From Blastococcus sp. HT6-4 (GTDB taxonomy: Bacteria > Actinomycetota > Actinomycetes > Mycobacteriales > Geodermatophilaceae): a stretch of 64,000 nucleotides of DNA. Numbering within the stretch: the stretch's first letter is position 1; each line of letters starts with the position of its first letter. Below, piece after piece: positions 49,679-56,054 of this stretch. The notes under the pieces are model-generated. The model was given only the letters and a program-made list of their open reading frames with translations, was not told where the DNA came from and searched no databases. The stretch spans positions 4,154,001-4,218,000 of the forward strand of contig NZ_CP155551.1 in NCBI RefSeq assembly GCF_039679125.1, given 5' to 3'. The translations under genes were made by a program, and so were the position numbers.

Positions 49679-50137
49679 ATGGGGCGACTCGCGTGGCCGG
49701 TGCGCCCGCTGCCCGACGGACGGGGCGAGGTCTGGCGGTGGCGGCTCGCCGCACTGGCCGAGCTGCCCTCCGCCCGGGCGGCGCTGCGCAGCCGGCTCCG
49801 GGACATCGGCCTCCCGCACGACCAGGACGACCCGTCCAGCGAGCAACTCGTGCTGGCCTTCGACGAGCTCGCCTCGAACGCGCTGCGGCACGGCGAGTCG
49901 CCGGTGGTGGCGACGGTCGTGCCGGGGAGCGGCGGATGGCTGCTCGACGTGAGCGACCGGGCACCCGAGTCGATGCCGGCGCCGGTCGTCGACCGGGATC
50001 CGGCCCAGGGCGGCATGGGCCTGCAACTGGTGGCCCGGCTCTCGGTGGCCCACGGCTGGTACGTCGACGACGACTGCAAGCACGTCTGGGCCTGCCTGCC
50101 CACGAGCACCGCGGAGCGCGAGCCCGCCCTGGCCTGA
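49679..50137 (+). CDS. HATPase_c protein (RsbW/anti-sigma kinase-like)
   Basis: A 152-residue single-domain GHKL ATPase. The N box is VLAFDELASNALRHGESPVVATV (~58-80, Asn for Mg-ATP), the G1 region LLDVSDRAPE, and G2 DPAQGGMGLQLVARLSVAHGW (~110-130). In actinobacteria such proteins are anti-sigma kinases or regulators that pair with SpoIIE phosphatases and STAS proteins. GGGGGAG lies three bases before ATG 49679. Divergent from the split phosphatase gene, its likely functional partner. Confidence 0.88.
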   Translation: MGRLAWPVRPLPDGRGEVWRWRLAALAELPSARAALRSRLRDIGLPHDQDDPSSEQLVLAFDELASNALRHGESPVVATVVPGSGGWLLDVSDRAPESMPAPVVDRDPAQGGMGLQLVARLSVAHGWYVDDDCKHVWACLPTSTAEREPALA

Positions 50138-50168
50138 GCCGGGGTGTTCCACGTGCAACCAGGACGCG

Positions 50169-50204
50169 AGAGACCCCCGTCGCCCGGAGGCGACGGGGGT
50201 CTCT
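50169..50204. terminator. Bidirectional hairpin terminator
   Basis: A perfect 16-bp stem (50169-50184 with 50189-50204) and 4-base loop CGGA, between the convergent HATPase gene and the end of the chemotaxis operon. Confidence 0.9.
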
Positions 50205-50216
50205 GCGCTGTCACAA

Positions 50217-50711
50217 CTACGGGATGACCAGGGAGAGCGCACCCTTCCCGTAGGTGGGCACCTCGATGGCCAGGTCGACCCGGTTGAACGCGGCCAGCAT
50301 GCCGGCCAGGTCGCCCGGGACCTCCTCGCCCGGCGCGTAGAGCCTGTGCAGCTTCGAGTGCGGGGCGCCCGGGGTGTTGAACAGCGCGGAGAGCACGTTC
50401 ACCACCTCGTGCAGCGCCTCGACCTGCATGCCGCTGAGCTCGCCGTCCTCCTCCACGGCGTCCTGGGCGCCGCCGGGGGGCAGCAGGGCCAGGGCGGAGC
50501 CGGTGTAGGCCGACGCACCCAGGTCCATCAGGCACAGGGCGTTGACGTTCATGTGCGGGTCGACGTACACGGCCACGGACACCGGGCGGTCCGGGGCCGG
50601 CGTGACCGGGTCACCCGGGGCGACGGTGACCGGCTTGCCGACCAGCCCGGTCAGCATGTCGCGGACGTCCTTGGCGGCGGGCAGCTGCACGGCGCCGGCG
50701 GGGGCGGTCAT
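50217..50711 (-). CDS. CheC/CheX-like chemotaxis protein
   Basis: A 164-residue protein, last gene of the cheB operon, overlapping the upstream cheY stop by four bases (ATGA). The segment LSGMQVEALHEVVNVLSALFNTPG (~85-108) contains E-x2-N, the catalytic pattern of CheC/CheX/FliY phosphatases, and strands such as PVSVAVYVDPHMNVNALCLMDLGASAYTGSALALL and RVDLAIEVPTYGKGALSLVIP fit the CheC fold. Together with position this suggests a CheY-P phosphatase. The similarity is weak, so the name is tentative. Confidence 0.65.
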   Translation of the reverse strand: MTAPAGAVQLPAAKDVRDMLTGLVGKPVTVAPGDPVTPAPDRPVSVAVYVDPHMNVNALCLMDLGASAYTGSALALLPPGGAQDAVEEDGELSGMQVEALHEVVNVLSALFNTPGAPHSKLHRLYAPGEEVPGDLAGMLAAFNRVDLAIEVPTYGKGALSLVIP

Positions 50712-51070
50712 GCGATCACCCCGTCCAGGTGCTCCTTGAAGGTGTCCTCGGTGAAGGGCTTGGCGATGAGGAACAGGGCGCCGGCGTTGGCCGCCTTCTC
50801 CCGCATCTCCGGAGAGCCCTCGGAGGTCACGAACCCGAACGGCACGCTCGAGCCGGAGGAGCGCAGCGCCTGCAGGCACTCGATGCCGGTCATGTTGGGC
50901 ATGTTCCAGTCGGAGAGGACCAGGTCCGGCTTCTCCGAGCCGACCTTGGCCAGCGCGTCCGCGCCGTCCTCGGCCTCCACGATGTCGTGGTCGTCGTACC
51001 CCGCCTGACGCAGGGTGCGGATGACGATCTGCCGCATGACGCGGCTGTCGTCGGCGATCAGGATCTTCAC
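50708..51070 (-). CDS. cheY: CheY-like response regulator
   Basis: A 120-residue single receiver domain starting at GTG 51070. Acidic pocket DD at 7-8, phosphoacceptor Asp54 (LVLSDWNMPNMTG), conserved Thr/Ser in FVTSEGS and Lys in FLIAKPF. Ends with a four-base overlap into the CheC/CheX-like gene; it starts with GTGA overlap on the CheX-like stop. Probable flagellar motor regulator phosphorylated by CheA. Confidence 0.93.
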   Translation of the reverse strand: MKILIADDSRVMRQIVIRTLRQAGYDDHDIVEAEDGADALAKVGSEKPDLVLSDWNMPNMTGIECLQALRSSGSSVPFGFVTSEGSPEMREKAANAGALFLIAKPFTEDTFKEHLDGVIA

Positions 51071-51609
51071 TGTGGCACCTCGTTCTCGCGAGTGGGGGAA
51101 GGGACCGGCAGTGGCGGGAGGGCGCCCTGCACGGAGATGGAGACCGGCTCGCCGCGCCACACCAGGTCGATGCGGCAGACGTCGGCCGGGTTGCGGACGA
51201 CCGGGGCGTTGCCCACCTGCGGCAGGCTCAGCGCGGACGGGCCCGGGAGTGAGGCCTTGACGTTGCCGCCGACCACGTTGGCGATCTCGCCGAAGGCGTC
51301 GGCGACGTCCTCGTCGTCGAGCACGTCCGGCGCCGTCTCCCGGAGCAGCGCCCGGGAGAGCTCCTCGGCGGTGCTCCGGCCGGTGGTGAGGACGACGCTG
51401 CCGGTCCACGGGCCGACGACGTCGACCCAGCTGGACACGATGTCGACCGGCAGCCGGCCCGGCAGCGGGACGAGCACCTCGTCCTCTCCGACGAGGGCGA
51501 CCCACGCCTCGCCGGCGATCGACAGGATGGTGCCCTCGTCGATCAGGTCGGTGATGACCGGGCGGACGTCGCTGGCGCGGCGACGCTCCCCCGTGTCGGT
51601 CGTGCTCAC
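51067..51609 (-). CDS. CheX-like phosphatase
   Basis: A 180-residue protein starting at GTG 51609. The block DVADAFGEIANVVGGNVKASLPGPSALSLPQV (~103-134) is the CheX signature with E-x2-N, the residues that orient water for CheY-P hydrolysis. The preceding GSVVLTTGRSTAEELSRALL matches the CheX strand-helix. It lies between two CheY genes, overlapping both by four bases, so translation is coupled and it probably dephosphorylates one of them. Confidence 0.85.
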   Translation of the reverse strand: MSTTDTGERRRASDVRPVITDLIDEGTILSIAGEAWVALVGEDEVLVPLPGRLPVDIVSSWVDVVGPWTGSVVLTTGRSTAEELSRALLRETAPDVLDDEDVADAFGEIANVVGGNVKASLPGPSALSLPQVGNAPVVRNPADVCRIDLVWRGEPVSISVQGALPPLPVPSPTRENEVPQ

Positions 51610-51989
51610 AGGGCAGCCTCCTGGGGGAGCAGGCCGAGCAGCGCGAGCTTGTCGCGGAAGGCATCGGCGGTGAACGGCTTGATCATGTACTCGTGGGCGC
51701 CGGCGGCCAGGGCACGGACGATCTGCGTGTGCTCGCTCTCCGAGGTGACCATCATCATGGTCATCCGGCGCCACGCCGGGTTGGAGCGGACGGCGGAGAC
51801 GAACTGCAGCCCGTCCATGACGGGCATGTTCCAGTCGATGGTGGCGAGGTCGGGCACCCAGCCCTCGTTCAGCACGTCGAGGCCCTCGCCGCCGTGGCCG
51901 GCATCGCGGACCTCGTAGCCGAGGCCGGTGAGGATCCCGCTGACGATCCGTCGCATGGCGCGGGAGTCGTCGATCACCAAGGCGCGCAT
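51606..51989 (-). CDS. CheY-like response regulator
   Basis: A 127-residue receiver-only protein. Acidic pocket DD at 7-8, Asp52 (LATIDWNMPVMDG), Thr/Ser in MMVTSESEH and Lys in YMIKPF. ATG 51989 overlaps the cheR stop by one base (TAATG). It is the second CheY in the operon; one may drive the motor while the other acts as a phosphate sink, but sequence does not say which. Confidence 0.93.
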   Translation of the reverse strand: MRALVIDDSRAMRRIVSGILTGLGYEVRDAGHGGEGLDVLNEGWVPDLATIDWNMPVMDGLQFVSAVRSNPAWRRMTMMMVTSESEHTQIVRALAAGAHEYMIKPFTADAFRDKLALLGLLPQEAAL

Positions 51990-52813
51990 TACTTCCCCTT
52001 CAGTGGGCGGTAGGCGGAGCTGCGGCCGATGACGACCCGCTCCCACGAGTCGTCGACGCCGAGGGTGGTCTCGGCGGCGCCGAGGAAGAGCCAGCCGTCG
52101 GGCCGCATCAGGTCCCGCACACGGCGGAGGATCGACTGCTTGGTCGGCAGGTCGAAGTAGATGAGCACGTTGCGCAGGTAGACCACGTCGAACGGGCCCA
52201 TCCGCGGCAGCGGGGCGGCGAGGTTGCACTCGCTGGCGTTGACCATCCGGCGGAGGTTGGCCGACACCTCCCACTCGTTCCCGGCCCGCGTGAAGTGGCG
52301 GACCAGCATCGGCGCGGGCAGCCCGCGGTTGACCTCGAGCTGGCTGAACCGGCCGGCGCGGGTGCGCTGCACCATCTCGCGGGACAGGTCGGTCGCCGAG
52401 ATCGCCACCCGGGAGGCGGCGTTGGGCAGCGCGTCGTCCAGCAGCATCGCGATCGTGTACGGCTCCTGCCCGCTGGAGCAGGCGGCCGACCAGATCTGCA
52501 GCCGCTCGTTGGCGCCACGGGCGGACACCAGCGCCGGCAGCACCGTCGAGGTCAGCGCGGTGAACGGGTCGCCGTCGCGGAACCACGAGGTCTCGTTCGT
52601 GGTGAGCGCCTCGACGATCTTCCTCGTGTCGTCGGCGTTGGGACGCACCCGCACCGACTCCACCAGCTTCCCGACGTCGGCCAGGCCCATCTGCCTGGCG
52701 ATCGGCAGCAGCCGGGCCTCCACGAGGTACTCCTTGCCCGGCTGGAGCACGATCGCGCTCTCCTTGCGGACGAGGTCACGGACCCAGTCGAAACTGGTCG
52801 CGGTCAGGCTCAT
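51989..52813 (-). CDS. cheR: Chemoreceptor methyltransferase CheR
   Basis: A 274-residue SAM-dependent methyltransferase that methylates receptor glutamates. The N-terminal helical domain includes ALTTNETSWFRDGDPF (~75); the SAM-binding core has RLQIWSAACSSGQEPYTIAMLLDD (GxxxGxE-PY type, ~105-130), and MGPFDVVYLRNVLIYFDLPTKQSILRRV (~205-232). No pentapeptide-binding or TPR extension. ATG 52813 overlaps the cheB stop by four bases. Confidence 0.96.
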   Translation of the reverse strand: MSLTATSFDWVRDLVRKESAIVLQPGKEYLVEARLLPIARQMGLADVGKLVESVRVRPNADDTRKIVEALTTNETSWFRDGDPFTALTSTVLPALVSARGANERLQIWSAACSSGQEPYTIAMLLDDALPNAASRVAISATDLSREMVQRTRAGRFSQLEVNRGLPAPMLVRHFTRAGNEWEVSANLRRMVNASECNLAAPLPRMGPFDVVYLRNVLIYFDLPTKQSILRRVRDLMRPDGWLFLGAAETTLGVDDSWERVVIGRSSAYRPLKGK

Positions 52814-53946
52814 CGACGACCTCCCACGGCCATAGCGGTTCCGGGGCGCAGGGGTGCGGTCCCGGAGAGGTGTCGCTGGATCGCCTCGGCGATCCGCTCC
52901 AGCGGAAGGACCTCGTCGGCGTAGCCGGCCTGCGCCACGGCACCGGGCATCCCCCAGACGACGGAGGTCGCCTGGTCCTGGACGACGACGGTGCCGCCGG
53001 CGTTGCGGATCTCGCCGCAGCCGTTGCGGCCGTCGGCGCCCATGCCGGTGAGCACCACGCCCAGGACGGCGCCGTCGTAGGCGGCGACGGCCGAGCGGAA
53101 GAGCGGGTCCACCGCCGGGCGGCAGAAGTTCTCCGGCGGGCCCTGGTTGAGCGAGGTCGAGAACCCGGCGCGGCCGTTGGCACGGACGACCAGGTGGTGG
53201 TCGCCGGGCGCCAGGTGCACCGTGCCGGGGGCCAGTGGGACGCCGTCGACCGCCTCGACCACGCGCAAGGGGCTGAGCCGGTCCAGTCGCTGGGCGAACT
53301 GGCGGGTGAAGACCGGGGGCATGTGCTGGGCGAGCAGGACCGGCACCGGCAGGTTCGCCGGCAGGGCGGGCAGCACCCGGGCCAGCGCCTCCGGGCCACC
53401 GGTGGAGGACCCGATCACCAGCACCGCGGGCTTCTTGCCCGGGCCGGTCCGCGGAGCGGCGGGGCGCGGCGGCGGGACGGGGGCGGCGGCGCGGGCGGAC
53501 GTCGCCACCGGACGGCCGGTCAGCGCCTTGATCTTGGGGATCAGCTGCTCGCGGACGCTCTCCATCGACTGCGCCACGCTGCCGACGTTGGCCGGCTTGG
53601 TGACGTAGTCGTTGGCACCGGCCGACAGCGCGTCGAGGGTCGCGGTGGCACCGCGCTCGGTCAGCGTGCTGAACATGATGATCGGCACCCGGCTGAGTCC
53701 CCGTCCCGCCCCACCACCCCCCGCAAGCCCCCGGATGGCACGGACCGCCTCGATGCCGTTCATCTCCGGCATCTCGATGTCCATCGTGACCAGGTCGGGC
53801 TCGAGCTGGGAGAGCTTGCTCACGGCGGCCCGGCCATTGACGGCGGTGCCCACGACCTCGATCCCGGGGTCCGCGGAGAGCACGTCGGTGACGATCTTGC
53901 GGACGACGACCGAGTCGTCGACCACCATCACCTTGATCGGGTTCAC
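52810..53946 (-). CDS. cheB: Chemoreceptor methylesterase/deamidase CheB
   Basis: A 378-residue response regulator enzyme. Receiver domain (~4-125) with Asp56 (LVTMDIEMPEMNG) and Lys in YVTKPA; linker rich in Pro/Ala; methylesterase domain (~185-365) with catalytic Ser in VIGSSTGGPEAL, His in LLAQHMPPVFT and Asp in LTGMGADGRNG. GTG 53946 follows GGAGGACGC. An upstream in-frame ATG overlaps the -10 box of the proposed promoter and is excluded. First gene of a six-gene operon. Confidence 0.96.
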   Translation of the reverse strand: MNPIKVMVVDDSVVVRKIVTDVLSADPGIEVVGTAVNGRAAVSKLSQLEPDLVTMDIEMPEMNGIEAVRAIRGLAGGGGAGRGLSRVPIIMFSTLTERGATATLDALSAGANDYVTKPANVGSVAQSMESVREQLIPKIKALTGRPVATSARAAAPVPPPRPAAPRTGPGKKPAVLVIGSSTGGPEALARVLPALPANLPVPVLLAQHMPPVFTRQFAQRLDRLSPLRVVEAVDGVPLAPGTVHLAPGDHHLVVRANGRAGFSTSLNQGPPENFCRPAVDPLFRSAVAAYDGAVLGVVLTGMGADGRNGCGEIRNAGGTVVVQDQATSVVWGMPGAVAQAGYADEVLPLERIAEAIQRHLSGTAPLRPGTAMAVGGRR

Positions 53947-54420
53947 GCGTCCTCCTGGCCCCTGCCCGCGTCGACCGGCAGGCTCGTTGTTCTGTATCGG
54001 CATGTCCGCGCCCGGCTTGAGCCCTTCGGCGGTACGGCACCGGACATCTCCCCGTCGGGGGAGATGGACGACGAAAGGTGCCGTGGCTGGGCGCCAGACC
54101 GGGCGGAACTGCCGGCCGACGCCCGGGACCGCAGGTGCCAGGAATGGCGGCGGAGGGGACGGCGGCGGCGAGGTCAGCGCGCTCGAGGACGCCCCAGCCG
54201 CCGCGACCACACGGGTGCGGCGGGCTGGTGCTGCCTACGATTCTCGGCGCACCGAGGCCGGAATACAGCCGACACGCAGACGGTGTGGCCCCATTTTCTG
54301 GCCGTCAGAAATTGTCGACTTCGGCGAATTCGGCGACCCGCACGACCATTGTCGACATGATCCGCCGGAATGGCGGTGAACTGCTCGGACGCGCGGCGGG
54401 GGAGGTGGACTGCCGGGCGG
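53947..54420. other. 474-base intergenic region upstream of cheB
   Basis: Contains the FliA-type promoter (53994-54020), a 9-bp hairpin CATCTCCCC-N4-GGGGAGATG (54045-54066) just upstream of it, and an A/T-richer stretch (54285-54370) with ATTGTCGAC twice (54311-54319, 54348-54356). I see no convincing gene on either strand. Its length for a same-strand gap and A/T content suggest extra regulation, or a remnant of a lost gene. Confidence 0.5.
53994..54020 (-). promoter_or_regulatory. FliA/WhiG-type (sigma-28 family) promoter of the cheB operon
   Basis: On the minus strand TCAA (54020-54017), 15 bases, then GCCGATAC (54001-53994). The consensus is TAAA-N15-GCCGATAA; this differs at two positions. 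Predicted start about 53987, leader ~40 bases. It links the operon to a motility sigma factor outside the window. Confidence 0.7.
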
Positions 54421-55326
54421 TCAGCCGAGTGCGTCGACCGCGCGTCCGGGGGCGCGCAGGACGGTGACGGCGTCCGCGCCGAGGAGGTCGTCGAGCACGA
54501 TCGCCTGGACGCAGCCGGCGACGGCGTTCCACACGCCGGCCGCGCCGTCGTGCAGGTCGAAGCCGCCGTCGAGGAACGCCTGGACGGCGAGCAGCTGAGC
54601 CGCGGCCAGCGCGCGCGTCCGGCCCGAGACGTGGGCGCCCCAGGAGGCCTCGTGCATGGCGGTGGCCCACGGCCGGTGCGCGGCCCGGCCCTCGTCCACC
54701 GCGATCCGCCAGCGGGTCCGGCCGGCGTCGTCGAGATCGCGGACGGCGTCGAGGAAGCCGGTCAGCTCGTCGGTGGCCGGGCCCAGGCCCCAGACGGCGG
54801 GCTCGGTCAGCGGACCGGCGTCCAGCGCGCGGTCGAAGGCGGCGGTCAGCTCGCGGCGCACCAGGGGCGGCAGCACGCCGGCGGCCCAGAAGCCGACCGC
54901 GGCGTCGGCCAGGACGTCGGCGGCCTCGTCCCACCGATCGGCCTCCACGTGGCCGGAGAGCGGGTGCTCGTGCCCCAGGACGTCCTCGCGGAGCAGCCGC
55001 TCCAGCGTCGGCGCGTCACCGATCGTGCCCTGCTCCAGCTGGGCGACCAGGATGGCGGCCCGGTTGCCCTCGCCACCGCCCGCCTCCGCGGCCGAGCGCA
55101 TGTGCGGCACGGCGGCCGCCATCTCGCGGGCCCGGCGGGAGCGGACGGCGCGCACGCCCCGCTGCTCGCGGTCCAGGCCGCGTGCGGGGTGAGCGGCGGC
55201 CAGGCGGGCGACGGCCGGCTCGTCCGCCCCCAGGCCGGTGAGCAGCACCTCGGCCACGGCGCGGCCCGCGGGCAGGCGGACCAGGTCGAATCCGAGGGTG
55301 GCGGCACTGACCAGCGAGTAGGGCAC
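54421..55326 (-). CDS. Unknown Ala-rich helical protein in the chemotaxis locus
   Basis: A 301-residue soluble protein starting at GTG 55326, seven bases after GGAGG. It begins PYSLVSAATLGFDLVRLPAGRAVAEVLLTGLGADEP, continues with mostly Ala/Leu/Arg helices, and contains HEASWGAHVSGRTRALAAAQLLAVQAFLDGGFDLHDGAAGVWNAVAG. I recognise no domain. It lies between cheW (with terminator) and cheB, same strand, so a role in signalling is possible by context only. A palindrome lies ~140 bases upstream. Confidence 0.75.
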   Translation of the reverse strand: MPYSLVSAATLGFDLVRLPAGRAVAEVLLTGLGADEPAVARLAAAHPARGLDREQRGVRAVRSRRAREMAAAVPHMRSAAEAGGGEGNRAAILVAQLEQGTIGDAPTLERLLREDVLGHEHPLSGHVEADRWDEAADVLADAAVGFWAAGVLPPLVRRELTAAFDRALDAGPLTEPAVWGLGPATDELTGFLDAVRDLDDAGRTRWRIAVDEGRAAHRPWATAMHEASWGAHVSGRTRALAAAQLLAVQAFLDGGFDLHDGAAGVWNAVAGCVQAIVLDDLLGADAVTVLRAPGRAVDALG

Positions 55327-55463
55327 GACAGGGCCTCCGGGGCTCGGCGAACAGGACGTCCCATGCTGTCTGCCCTGTCCGCCGAGCGCCATGCAGTCGT
55401 CACCCGTTCGCTGGAGTGACCACCCGCCTACTGGGCGTGTCGCGTCATGCTCTGCCATCAATC

Positions 55464-55480
55464 CATCACGCTGCGTGATG
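55464..55480. promoter_or_regulatory. 17-bp palindrome upstream of the unknown gene
   Basis: CATCACGC-T-GCGTGATG, perfect 8-1-8 dyad in a relatively A/T-rich stretch (55445-55490). Plausible operator; no regulator assigned. Confidence 0.5.
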
Positions 55481-55528
55481 TAACCCACCTCCGGGTGCGG
55501 ACGCCGGGTGCTCGCCCCGGGAACGCGT

Positions 55529-55562
55529 GAGCGGCGGGGGAGGTCTCCCTCCCCCGCCGCTC
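55529..55562 (-). terminator. Hairpin terminator after cheW
   Basis: A perfect 15-bp stem (55529-55543 with 55548-55562), loop of 4, 38 bases beyond the cheW stop on the minus strand. Confidence 0.85.
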
Positions 55563-55600
55563 CACCGCACCGCGGGTGTCCTCCGGAGGAGGACGGATCG

Positions 55601-56053
55601 CTACGCGCTGACGGCCTTCTGGACGTCGAGGGCGAGCAGGAGCTTCCCGTCGAGCTTGTAGGCACCCCGGATCAGGTCGCGCGACTGGCCCTCGAGGGTG
55701 TCCGGCGGAGCCTCGAAGTCACCGGCGTCGACGTCCACGACGTCGGCGATGGAGTCGACCAGCATGCTGACGGCCTCGCCGTGCAACCGGACGACGATGA
55801 CGACGGGATCGGTGCCCTCCGGCCGCGGCGGGCGACCGAGCCGCTCGCGCAGCTCGATCGCGGTGACCACCTGGCCGCGGAGGTTGATCAGGCCGGCGAC
55901 GGCCGTCGGTGCGAGCGGCACACGGGTGAGCTGCTGGCTGCGCAGCACCTCCTGCACGTGCTCGACCTCGATGCCGTACAGGTCGCCGTCCAGCCGGAAG
56001 GTGGCCAGCTGGCCGCTGGTCGCGGGCGCGAGAGGGCGGGTCGGAGCGGTCAT
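55601..56053 (-). CDS. cheW: Chemotaxis adaptor CheW
   Basis: A 150-residue CheW-domain protein coupling receptors to CheA. Typical blocks: LATFRLDGDLYGIEVEHVQEVLRSQQLTRVPLAPTAVAGLINLRGQVVTAIELRERLG and VRLHGEAVSMLVDSIADVVDVDAGDFEAPPDTL. ATG 56053 lies one base after the cheA stop, so the two are translationally coupled. Confidence 0.96.
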   Translation of the reverse strand: MTAPTRPLAPATSGQLATFRLDGDLYGIEVEHVQEVLRSQQLTRVPLAPTAVAGLINLRGQVVTAIELRERLGRPPRPEGTDPVVIVVRLHGEAVSMLVDSIADVVDVDAGDFEAPPDTLEGQSRDLIRGAYKLDGKLLLALDVQKAVSA

Positions 56054-56054
56054 G

